This document shows, one piece after another, positions 41,461-48,431 of a DNA stretch of 64,000 nucleotides. Source of the stretch: Labedaea rhizosphaerae (GTDB lineage Bacteria; Actinomycetota; Actinomycetes; Mycobacteriales; Pseudonocardiaceae); contig NZ_SNXZ01000001.1 of assembly GCF_004362825.1 (NCBI RefSeq), positions 62,001 through 126,000 of the forward strand. Direction: 5' to 3'. Below the pieces are notes generated by a model. That model worked only from the letters and a program-made list of their open reading frames with translations. It searched no databases and was not told where the DNA came from. The stretch's first letter is position 1, and each line of letters starts with the position of its first letter. Both the position numbers and the translations under genes were made by a program.

Positions 41461-43374
41461 TTACCCCTTGGTCTTGGCCCGCGACCGCTGACGCGCGCGC
41501 TGGGTGCTGTCCAGCACCAGCTTGCGCACCCGGACGACCTCCGGCGCGACCTCGACGCACTCGTCGTTGGCGCAGAACTCCAGCGCCTCCTCCAGCGTCA
41601 GCTTGCGCGGGCGGGCGAGGGTCTCCATCACGTCGGCGGACGACTGCCGCATGTTGGTGAGCTTCTTCTCCCGCGTCACGTTGACGTCGAGGTCCTCGGC
41701 GCGCGGGTTCTCCCCGACGACCATGCCCTCGTAGGCGTCGGCGCCGGGCTCGACGAAGAACGTGCCGCGGTCGGCGAGCTGCAGCATCGCGTACGTGGTG
41801 ACCGAACCGGACCGGTCGCACACCAGCGAGCCGCTGTGCCGGGCCCGGATCTCCCCCGCCCACGGGTGGTAGCCCTCGAAGATCGCGTTGGCGATGCCGG
41901 TGCCGCGCGTGTCGGTGAGCAGGTCCGTGCGGAACCCGATCAGCCCGCGCGAGGGCACGACGAACTCCATCTTGACCCGGCCCGAGCCCTGGCCGTGCAT
42001 GTGCTCCATGCGGCCCTTGCGGGCGGCGAGCAGCTGGGTGATCGCGCCGAGGTACTCCTCGGGCACGTCCACCGACAGGCGCTCGAACGGCTCGCACAGC
42101 TTGCCGTCGATCGTCCGCGTGACCACCTGCGGGCGGCCGACGGTCAGCTCGAAGCCCTCCCGGCGCATGGTCTCCACGAGGATCGCCAGCGCGAGCTCGC
42201 CGCGGCCCTGCACCTCCCAGGTGTCGGGGCGCTCGGTGGGCAGCACCTTGACGCTGACGTTGCCGACCAGCTCGGCGTCCAGCCGCGCCTTGAGCATCCG
42301 CGCGGTGAGCTTGGTGCCGCCGTTGCGCCCGGCCAGCGGCGAGGTGTTCACGCCGACGGTCATGGAGATGGCGGGCTCGTCGACGGTGATCCGGGGCAGC
42401 GGGTGCGGGTCGTCGGGGTCGGCCAGCGTGTCACCGATGGTGATGTCCGGGATGCCCGCGATGGCCACCAGGTCACCGGCGCTCGCCTGCTCGGCGGGTA
42501 CCCGCTCCAGGGCCTCGGTGATCAGCAGTTCGGTGATCTTGACCCGGGCCACCCGGCCGTCCTCGCGGCACCAGCCGACCTGCTGGCCCTTGCGCAGCGT
42601 CCCGGCCTGGATGCGGCAGAGCGCGATGCGGCCGAGGAAGCTGGACGCGTCGAGGTTGGTGACCAGCGCCTGCAGCGGCGCGTCGGGGTCGCCCACCGGC
42701 GCCGGGATGTGCTCGAGCAGCACGGTGAAGAGCGGGTCGAGGTTGTCGCTGTCGGGCATGCCGCCGTCGTCGGGCCGGTTCAGCGACGCCCGCCCGGCCC
42801 GCGCGGAGGCGTAGACCACCGGCAGGTCGAGCACGTCGGGGTCGACGTCCTCGAGCTCGGCGGCGAGCTCCAGCAGCAGGTCGTGGGCCTCGTCGACCAC
42901 CTCGGCGATGCGGGCGTCCGGGCGGTCCACCTTGTTCACCACGAGCACGACGGGCAGGTTCGCGGCCAGCGCCTTGCGCAGCACGAACCTGGTCTGCGGC
43001 AAGGGACCCTCGCTCGCGTCGACGAGCAGCACCACACCGTCCACCATGGACAGACCGCGCTCCACCTCGCCGCCGAAGTCGGCGTGGCCCGGGGTGTCGA
43101 CCACGTTGATGGTCACCGGGCCGTGCGGGGTCTGGCGGTGCACGGCGGTGTTCTTCGCGAGGATCGTGATGCCCTTCTCGCGCTCCAGCTCGCCGGAGTC
43201 CATCACCCGGTCGACCAGCTCGGCGCGTGCGGCGAAGGCACCCGACTGCCGCAGCATCGCGTCGACGAGCGTGGTCTTGCCGTGGTCGACGTGCGCGACG
43301 ATCGCGACGTTGCGCAGGTCGGTGCGGCGCACGCCGGCGTGGAAGCGCTCGACGACGGAAGTGGGAGTGGGCAC
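41461..43374 (-). CDS. typA: Translational GTPase TypA/BipA
   Basis: This 637-residue ribosome-binding GTPase acts in ribosome assembly and stress adaptation. The G1 motif AHVDHGKT lies near 24-31, the G2 region GITILAKNTAV follows, G3 is DTPGHADFGGEVERGLSMVD, and G4 is VVNKVDRPDA. Domain II, the EF-G-like domains and the unique C-terminal domain follow (EALEFCANDECVEVAPEVVR near the end). The GTG at 43374 has an AGGAG site upstream. It is convergent to nothing and precedes the LpqW-position lipoprotein gene by 121 bp. Confidence 0.95.
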   Translation of the reverse strand: MPTPTSVVERFHAGVRRTDLRNVAIVAHVDHGKTTLVDAMLRQSGAFAARAELVDRVMDSGELEREKGITILAKNTAVHRQTPHGPVTINVVDTPGHADFGGEVERGLSMVDGVVLLVDASEGPLPQTRFVLRKALAANLPVVLVVNKVDRPDARIAEVVDEAHDLLLELAAELEDVDPDVLDLPVVYASARAGRASLNRPDDGGMPDSDNLDPLFTVLLEHIPAPVGDPDAPLQALVTNLDASSFLGRIALCRIQAGTLRKGQQVGWCREDGRVARVKITELLITEALERVPAEQASAGDLVAIAGIPDITIGDTLADPDDPHPLPRITVDEPAISMTVGVNTSPLAGRNGGTKLTARMLKARLDAELVGNVSVKVLPTERPDTWEVQGRGELALAILVETMRREGFELTVGRPQVVTRTIDGKLCEPFERLSVDVPEEYLGAITQLLAARKGRMEHMHGQGSGRVKMEFVVPSRGLIGFRTDLLTDTRGTGIANAIFEGYHPWAGEIRARHSGSLVCDRSGSVTTYAMLQLADRGTFFVEPGADAYEGMVVGENPRAEDLDVNVTREKKLTNMRQSSADVMETLARPRKLTLEEALEFCANDECVEVAPEVVRVRKLVLDSTQRARQRSRAKTKG

Positions 43375-43479
43375 GCGCGTGCTCCTGGGTCTCGAGAGTG
43401 GTGGATTGCGCGCGGAGTTCACGCGACTCTTACAGGGTACCCGTGCAGGTGGTGTGACCGGCGTCCTATCGCCCCTCAA

Positions 43480-43498
43480 GGAGGTTAACCTAACCTAA
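43480..43498 (-). promoter_or_regulatory. Iron-box-like site (IdeR/DmdR type)
   Basis: On the minus strand the 19 bases TTAGGTTAGGTTAACCTCC match 16 of 19 positions of the actinobacterial iron box TTAGGTTAGGCTAACCTAA. The mismatches are one central base and the two last bases. It lies 31 bp before the GTG of the lysine/cysteine-rich miniprotein and overlaps a possible -10 TAACTT (43496-43501). A bound repressor would therefore block transcription. It is 106 bp from the typA start in the other direction. Confidence 0.5.
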
Positions 43499-43528
43499 CT
43501 TGGACCGGATGCGCTGGACGGAGGCCCC

Positions 43529-43708
43529 GTGGGGAAGAAGAAGAAAAAGGCGAAGAAGGGTCCGCCGCGCAGCCCCGCCGACACCGTCAAGAAGCTGATG
43601 AAGGCCGGCAAGGTCAAGAAGAAGTGCTGCCGGTCCACCTCGCGGTGCAAGAAGTGCCCCGTGCTGGCCCTGCGCAAGGCAAAAGCCCAGTTCGCGAAGG
43701 CCGCATGA
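43529..43708 (+). CDS. Lysine-rich CC-x5-C-x2-C miniprotein
   Basis: This 59-residue protein starts with GTG and a GGAGG ribosome site four bases upstream. It begins GKKKKKAKKG, has 20 lysines in total, and carries four cysteines at 33, 34, 40 and 43 (KCCRSTSRCKKCPVLALRK). The cysteine cluster suits binding of a metal ion, and the basic character suits nucleic acid or ribosome contact. I do not recognise a characterised family. It lies between the iron-box-like site and the trpS leader, reads away from typA, and stops 17 bp before the trpS leader peptide. Codon usage matches the neighbours, so it is very likely real. Confidence 0.75.
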   Translation: MGKKKKKAKKGPPRSPADTVKKLMKAGKVKKKCCRSTSRCKKCPVLALRKAKAQFAKAA

Positions 43709-43725
43709 CACGCTATTCTTTCAAT

Positions 43726-43770
43726 ATGGGCGCACGTACGACCATGTGGTGGCCGCCGACCGGCGGCTGA
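43726..43770 (+). CDS. trpS leader peptide (MGARTTMWWPPTGG)
   Basis: This 14-codon open frame has tandem Trp codons at positions 8-9 (TGG TGG, 43747-43752), placed directly before the first attenuator stem, and ends at TGA. Two adjacent codons for the rarest amino acid, ahead of the tryptophanyl-tRNA synthetase gene, identify it as a charging sensor rather than a functional product. A second in-frame ATG is just before the Trp pair. Confidence 0.85.
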   Translation: MGARTTMWWPPTGG

Positions 43771-43796
43771 CCCGACGTGCCCTGACAGCACTCCAC

Positions 43797-43828
43797 GGCC
43801 GCCCGGGTGGGCGGCCTTCGTCATTTTT
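43797..43828 (+). terminator. Intrinsic terminator of the trpS attenuator
   Basis: Perfect 8-bp stem GGCCGCCC (43797-43804) / GGGCGGCC (43809-43816), loop GGGT, followed by TTCGTCATTTTT. A real T-run after the stem is rare in this window and marks it as a factor-independent terminator that stops transcription ahead of trpS when charged tRNA-Trp is plentiful. Confidence 0.88.
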
Positions 43829-43876
43829 GCGAGGGGCACTCGCGGCGGGCGGTCCCCGAAAGAAGGGACGCCCGCA

Positions 43877-44815
43877 GTGACCAGGATCTCCGGCATCACC
43901 CCGTCCGGCCACGCCCAGCTCGGCAACTACCTCGGCGCCATTCGCCGCTGGGCCGCCGACGGCGCCGACGGCGACCTCTACTTCGTCTCCGACCTGCACG
44001 CCATGACCACGGCCTACCACCCGCAGCGACTGCGTTCGCTGGCCCGGGAGACCCTGGCGATCCTGGTGGCGGCCGGGATCCCGCAGGACCGCGTGTTCGT
44101 GCAGTCCGACCTGATCCGCGAGATCGGCGCGCTGACCTGGGTGCTGGAGTGCACGTGCACCTACGGCGAGGCCTCGCGGATGACCCAGTTCAAGGAGAAG
44201 AGCCGGAGCAAGGGCGTGCAGGGCGTGCGGGTCGGGCTCTTCACCTACCCCGTCCTGATGGCGGCGGACATCCTCCTGCAGGGCGCGACCGAGGTTCCGG
44301 TGGGCGCCGACCAGGCGCAGCACGTGGAGCTGGCGCGCGCACTGGCCCGGCGGTTCAACACGACCTACGGCGACGTGTTCGCGGTCCCGGAAGCGGTGAC
44401 CCCGCCGGCCGCGGCACGCGTGCGTGACCTCGCCAAACCCACCCGCAAGATGTCGAAGTCCACTCGCGACAGCGCGGGCGTCGTGGCGCTGCTGGACGAC
44501 CCGGACGTGGTCCGGCGCAAGATCCGGCGCGCGGTCACCGACGAGGACGGCGTGGCCAACCTGCTGGAGATCCTCGCCGCCTGCACCGGCAAGTCCACCG
44601 ACGAGCTGGCCAGCGCGTACGCGGGCAACGAGGCGTTGAAGGAGGCCGTCACCGAGGCCGTGGTCGAGCAGCTGCGGCCGATGCGCGAGGGTGCGCTCGC
44701 CCTGCTCGCGGACCCGGCTTCGCTGGACCAGGTGCAGGCCGCGGGGGCCGACATGGCCCGGCGCCGCGGCGAGCACCGGCTGGCGGCCGCGCTGCGGATG
44801 GCGGGGGCGAGTTGA
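43877..44815 (+). CDS. trpS: Tryptophanyl-tRNA synthetase
   Basis: This 312-residue class I aminoacyl-tRNA synthetase charges tRNA-Trp. The HIGH-equivalent region is TPSGHAQLGNYLGA at 8-21, the KMSKS motif is RKMSKST near 193, and VPVGADQAQHVELAR is the TrpRS-specific segment. The GTG start has AGAAGGGA eight bases upstream. Transcription is controlled by the attenuator. In Streptomyces coelicolor an attenuation-controlled, inducible TrpRS provides resistance to the TrpRS inhibitor indolmycin (established); whether this is the sole or a second TrpRS in this genome cannot be seen here. Confidence 0.95.
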   Translation: MTRISGITPSGHAQLGNYLGAIRRWAADGADGDLYFVSDLHAMTTAYHPQRLRSLARETLAILVAAGIPQDRVFVQSDLIREIGALTWVLECTCTYGEASRMTQFKEKSRSKGVQGVRVGLFTYPVLMAADILLQGATEVPVGADQAQHVELARALARRFNTTYGDVFAVPEAVTPPAAARVRDLAKPTRKMSKSTRDSAGVVALLDDPDVVRRKIRRAVTDEDGVANLLEILAACTGKSTDELASAYAGNEALKEAVTEAVVEQLRPMREGALALLADPASLDQVQAAGADMARRRGEHRLAAALRMAGAS

Positions 44816-44862
44816 AGACGCCGGCTTGACGACGCGGGCCTGACGACGCGGGCTTGGGGACG

Positions 44863-45588
44863 TCAGCGGCGCAGCAGCGCACGCAGTTCCGGCAGCAGGA
44901 CCCGATCGGCGGGGAGCCAGTCCACGGCACCGAGCGTGCCGTCCGTGAGCCAGCGGACGGCCTGGTGCTCGCGGGGTTTCGGTTCCCCGTCGACCAGTCC
45001 GGCCCGGTAGGAACGCAACAGGTACTTCCCGCCGGCCAGCACGACGTCCGGCCCGAAGGCCCCGCCCGGTTCGACGTCGACGCCCAGTTCCTCCCGGCAT
45101 TCCCGGCGCACGGCGTCCACTTCGGACTCACCCGGCTCCACGCGGCCGCCCGGCAACTCCCAGCGCCCGGCCGTCTCGGGCGGGAAAGCCCGTTGCTGGG
45201 CAAGGACTTCCTCATCCTGGATGATCGCGGTCGCCACCACGACGGGGACCTGCGCGAGCTCCCGAGCGCGGCGAGCGGCCCGCTCGGCGAGCCCCTCGAC
45301 CAACGCCAGCGCCCGCCGCCGGCCGATCCGTCCGTCCACTGTGGCCGTGAGCAACGTGCCCGCCGGGGTCACCGCCAGATCCGCCGCGAGTTGCCGCGGC
45401 GGCCCGGACAACGCCACCGCGCTCACCCGCCGCGCGGACGCCTCGACCAGCCGCGCCCGCACCCGTCCGACCGTCAGCGGATCCCCCGGCGCCACCGAAC
45501 CCGCCAGTTCGAGCAAGGCGGCGGCCACGACACTGGCGGGCGCGTCGATCAACGCGGTGGTGCGATACACGAACCCAGTCTCAGCCAC
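44863..45588 (-). CDS. Nudix hydrolase with N-terminal SRPBCC-like domain
   Basis: This is a 241-residue two-part protein. Residues 1 to about 110 (GFVYRTTALIDAPASVVAAA, a helix and strands) resemble a SRPBCC/START-type ligand-binding fold. Residues 115-241 form a MutT-like Nudix domain (VVVATAIIQDEEVLAQQRAF, then the box GGRVEPGESEVDAVRRECRE followed by ELGVDV). The Nudix half fits 8-oxo-dGTP or (d)CTP pyrophosphohydrolases. The GTG start is eight bases inside the histidine kinase gene, so it is the third gene of the two-component operon, an unusual place for a house-cleaning enzyme. Confidence 0.82.
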   Translation of the reverse strand: MAETGFVYRTTALIDAPASVVAAALLELAGSVAPGDPLTVGRVRARLVEASARRVSAVALSGPPRQLAADLAVTPAGTLLTATVDGRIGRRRALALVEGLAERAARRARELAQVPVVVATAIIQDEEVLAQQRAFPPETAGRWELPGGRVEPGESEVDAVRRECREELGVDVEPGGAFGPDVVLAGGKYLLRSYRAGLVDGEPKPREHQAVRWLTDGTLGAVDWLPADRVLLPELRALLRR

Positions 45589-46900
45589 ACCGCCAGCGTG
45601 CCTGGAAGCGGGCACCGCCGGCGGGTGACTCCGACACCCGCACCTGGCCGCCGCGCCGGTGCACCACTTCGGCCACCAGGGCCAGCCCGAGGCCGGACCC
45701 GCCGGTGCTGCGGGCGCGGTCGTCCTGCACCCGGTAGAACCGGTCGAACACCCGCTTGCGGTGCTCACGGGCGATGCCGTGGCCGTCGTCGTCGACGGTG
45801 AGCACGACCCAGCCGACACCACGAAGGACGGACACCCGCACCTCGGCACGCGCGTAACGCAGGGCGTTGCGCAGGTAGTTGTCCAGCACCATGTCGACCT
45901 CGACCGGCGCGGCCTGCACCCAGCACGACCCGCTCGGCGCGTGCAGGCTCACCCGCAGGTCCTGCTCGCCGAGGCGGGCGATGGCGGCGCGGGCGAACGC
46001 CGTCACGTCGATCGGTTGCGCGGCCGGGATCTCCCCCGCGTCGGAGCGGGCGAGGGTGAGCAGGCCATCGACCAGGGTGGACAGGCGCTCGGCCTCCAGC
46101 ATCACGTCGGAGAGCACTTCGTGGGAGAACTCGGGATCCGGGTTGGCCACGGCGACTTCGGCCTGCACGCGGATCGACGCGACGGGGTTGCGCAGCTCGT
46201 GCGCGGCGTCGCCGGTGAAGCGGCGCAGGCGGTCGGCGGCCTCGTCGCGTCGGGCGAGCAGCCCGTTCAACGCCCCGGCCAGCTCACGCAGCTCGTCCTG
46301 CGCCTCGGGCAACGCCAAACGCTCACCGGAGGGCAACCGCGACGCGTCCTGGCGCAGCCGCTGCACCGGGCGCATCGACAGGCGCACCACCACCCAGGTG
46401 GCCACCGACGCGGCCGCCGCGCCGAGCAGGGCGGCGAGCAGCAGCCAGCGCAGCGCACCCTCTTGGATGGGCACGTAGCCGATCAGGCCCGCGCCCGCGA
46501 CGACGAGGCGTTGCGAGCCGTCGGGAGCCGTCGCCACCGTGCCGAGCCAGCGGTGCACGGGCGAGTCCTGGTCGCGCAGCAAGGTTTCGCCGGACTTGAG
46601 CACCCGCACGTCCCGGGCGTCGAGCAGGGGCGCCGGGGCGCCGTCCACCGGGGCACCGGCGGTGTCCAGCACCCGCACCTGCACGTCCGGCGGCCCCGCG
46701 GTGACCGGCTTGCCCGCCTGGACGTCGGCGACCGCGACACTCAGCCGGGCACCGAGATCGCGGTCCACCGCGTGCAACAGCAGGTCGCTGGTCATCCGCC
46801 CGCTGAGGAAGGCCAGGCCCGCCAGCACGAGCAGGGTGATCAGGCCGGACGTGGCCGTGATCCGGAACCGCACGGTGCGGCGCAACCAGAACGAGCGCAA
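45581..46900 (-). CDS. Sensor histidine kinase (HAMP-type, MprB-like layout)
   Basis: This 439-residue membrane sensor has TM1 near 17-35, an extracytoplasmic domain of about 110 residues, TM2 near 150-175, and a HAMP linker (RLSMRPVQRLRQDASRLPSG). The phosphoacceptor motif is FTGDAAHELRNPVASIR with the catalytic His near 234. The ATPase domain has N-box DNYLRNALRYA, G1 DDDGHGIA and G2 GGSGLGLALV. The start used is TTG at 46900 with GAGGTC upstream; GTG at 46870 is an alternative. It follows its response regulator by 12 bp and overlaps the Nudix gene by eight. Confidence 0.92.
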   Translation of the reverse strand: MRSFWLRRTVRFRITATSGLITLLVLAGLAFLSGRMTSDLLLHAVDRDLGARLSVAVADVQAGKPVTAGPPDVQVRVLDTAGAPVDGAPAPLLDARDVRVLKSGETLLRDQDSPVHRWLGTVATAPDGSQRLVVAGAGLIGYVPIQEGALRWLLLAALLGAAAASVATWVVVRLSMRPVQRLRQDASRLPSGERLALPEAQDELRELAGALNGLLARRDEAADRLRRFTGDAAHELRNPVASIRVQAEVAVANPDPEFSHEVLSDVMLEAERLSTLVDGLLTLARSDAGEIPAAQPIDVTAFARAAIARLGEQDLRVSLHAPSGSCWVQAAPVEVDMVLDNYLRNALRYARAEVRVSVLRGVGWVVLTVDDDGHGIAREHRKRVFDRFYRVQDDRARSTGGSGLGLALVAEVVHRRGGQVRVSESPAGGARFQARWRCG

Positions 46901-46912
46901 GGGTCGCGGACC

Positions 46913-47632
46913 TCAGCGTCGGGGCGCGGCGGCGCTGATCGCGGCTTCGAGCTGTTCGGTGGCGGCGAGGTAGCCGTGGCCGCGCACGGTGCGCACGATC
47001 CCGCCCGCGCCCGCCGCGTCGAGCTTGCGTCGCAGGTAGCCGACGTAGACCTCGACGGCGTTGCGGGTGGCGGCCTGCTCGTCGCCCCAGACCGCGCGCA
47101 GCAGTTCGTCCTTGGTGACCACCGAGCCGGCCCGGCACGCCAGCGCCTCCAGCACGGCGAACTCGCGCGGGCTCAACGCGATCGGCTGCCCGGCGAAGCG
47201 CACCTGCCTGCTCCCCCGGTCCACCGCGAGGTCGCCGACGCTGAGCTTCTGCCCCGCCCCGGTCGCCTCCGCGCGCCGCAACATCGCCTTGACCTGCGCG
47301 ACCAGCACGACGAAGGAGAACGGCTTGACCAGGTAGCCGTCCGCGCCGAGGTCGAGCCCGTCAGCCTGGTCGATCTCGCCGTCCTTGGCCGACACCAACA
47401 GCACGGGCGTGCGCACGTGCCGCTCACGCAGCCGTTGCAACACCCGGTAGCCGGACAGGCCCGGCAGCATGATGTCCAGCAGGATCACGTCGAACGCCCC
47501 GGTCAGCGCGATGTCCAGGGCGCTGACCCCGTCCCCCGCGACGACCACGTCCATCCCCTCGGCGGCCAGCCCGCGCTGCAAGGCCCGCCGCACACCCGGC
47601 TCGTCGTCGACCACAAGCACCCGTGGTTTCAC
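46913..47632 (-). CDS. OmpR-family response regulator
   Basis: This 239-residue regulator has a receiver domain (1-120) with acidic pair D9/D10, phosphoacceptor D53 in VILLDIMLPGLSG, Thr/Ser switch VSAKDG and Lys at KPFSF. It also has a winged-helix OmpR DNA-binding domain (about 145-230, ending VRTVRGHGYLA). It is paired with the histidine kinase downstream. Its promoter region carries the TCTCAGC direct repeats. The MprA regulator of mycobacteria binds CTCAG-type direct repeats of the same 11-bp period (as I recall), so this may be an MprA-like protein (inference). Confidence 0.93.
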   Translation of the reverse strand: MKPRVLVVDDEPGVRRALQRGLAAEGMDVVVAGDGVSALDIALTGAFDVILLDIMLPGLSGYRVLQRLRERHVRTPVLLVSAKDGEIDQADGLDLGADGYLVKPFSFVVLVAQVKAMLRRAEATGAGQKLSVGDLAVDRGSRQVRFAGQPIALSPREFAVLEALACRAGSVVTKDELLRAVWGDEQAATRNAVEVYVGYLRRKLDAAGAGGIVRTVRGHGYLAATEQLEAAISAAAPRR

Positions 47633-47671
47633 CTGCTCAGCATGCCCTGCCGGGCAAGCACACCGCGCCAG

Positions 47672-47711
47672 GCTCTCAGCCCGTTCTCAGCTGCGCCGGC
47701 GATCTCAGCGC
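47672..47711. promoter_or_regulatory. TCTCAGC direct-repeat operator, copy 1 (response regulator promoter)
   Basis: TCTCAGC occurs at 47674, 47685 and 47703, giving periods of 11 and 18 bp, with a decayed fourth unit at 47714. Direct repeats of one helical turn are typical for OmpR-family dimers. The site is 40-80 bp upstream of the response regulator start, implying autoregulation. It matches 31 of 40 bases of copy 2 at 49716. Confidence 0.65.
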
Positions 47712-47724
47712 ACCTTCATCATCA

Positions 47725-48369
47725 CTACGCGCGTACGTCATCCACTTCGATCACCGTGCAGTCCTGCAGCGTACGAGCGAGGTTCACCGCCTTCACCCAG
47801 CGGATTCTGGGGTCGTCCAGGAAAACGGTCGCGTCTTCGACGGCCCTCGGGCGCTGACCGCCGGTGTACCGGGCACCTCGGACGGCCGTGATCGGGTACC
47901 GCCTGGCGCGAACCGCGACCGCGCCACGGCGCAAGGCCGGACACAGCCGAACCGAGAGGTGCACGCAAGGCCGGCAGACCGGCGGTTCGACGGCAGCCAT
48001 GCGGGCCGGCCAGTCCGGCCAGTCGTCACGGTGATCCGTCAGCAACCACAGGACGCCGTCTTCGTCCCGATCGGCCGGGCCGCCGCAGACACCGCACAGG
48101 AGCATGCGCATGGCCCGTCGTTGCCGGAACGGATGCACTCGCGCGAACAGCGGGCGCCCCTCACCGGGACGCTGTGCGGCCCGGGCCCACAGGACGCCAT
48201 GCCGATCACGGTCGTTCGGCTTCTCGTCGGCATAGCCGATACCCCCGCCGACCTCGATCACGGTGCCCGGTGGATCGACCTCCGAGCTCCATTTCGTGAT
48301 GTAGGGCGCAATGACGGGCTTTGGTGTGGGCCTGACAACCGCAGCTTTGTTACGACTCGCCGATTTCAC
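47725..48369 (-). CDS. Hypothetical protein paired with an XRE regulator
   Basis: I do not recognise this protein of about 214 residues. Visible features are two Cys pairs (LLCGVCGGPADRD and PPVCRPCVHLSVRLC) that could bind zinc, a conserved-looking ARRYPITAVRGARYTGG segment, and a C-terminal RWVKAVNLARTLQDCTV. GTG at 48369 is taken as start; an in-frame ATG at 48462 inside the XRE gene would add 31 residues. It follows the XRE gene on the same strand, and the two form a cassette of lower GC than the flanks. The function is unknown. Confidence 0.7.
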   Translation of the reverse strand: MKSASRNKAAVVRPTPKPVIAPYITKWSSEVDPPGTVIEVGGGIGYADEKPNDRDRHGVLWARAAQRPGEGRPLFARVHPFRQRRAMRMLLCGVCGGPADRDEDGVLWLLTDHRDDWPDWPARMAAVEPPVCRPCVHLSVRLCPALRRGAVAVRARRYPITAVRGARYTGGQRPRAVEDATVFLDDPRIRWVKAVNLARTLQDCTVIEVDDVRA

Positions 48370-48431
48370 GGAGATGACGTTAGGTTCGACCCAAATCGGG
48401 TCTTTCACAAGATGTGAACGTCCCGGTGAGA

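Larger units (their letters stand above)
43714..43828 (+). promoter_or_regulatory. Tryptophan-responsive attenuator of trpS
   Basis: A -10 TATTCT (43714-43719) is seven bases before the leader-peptide ATG at 43726, so the leader is probably leaderless. Segment 1 GCCGCC (43752-43757) pairs with segment 2 GGCGGC (43762-43767) in the peptide coding region. Segment 2 can instead pair with GCCGCC at 43798-43803, which breaks the terminator at 43797-43828. Ribosome stalling at the two Trp codons would free segment 2 and allow antitermination. This is classical ribosome-mediated attenuation; the folding is read by eye. Confidence 0.85.

Noticed and set aside
44816-44862. Short direct repeat GACGACGCGGGC after trpS
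   Set aside because: Only two full copies in 47 bp; it may simply be a decayed 3' region.
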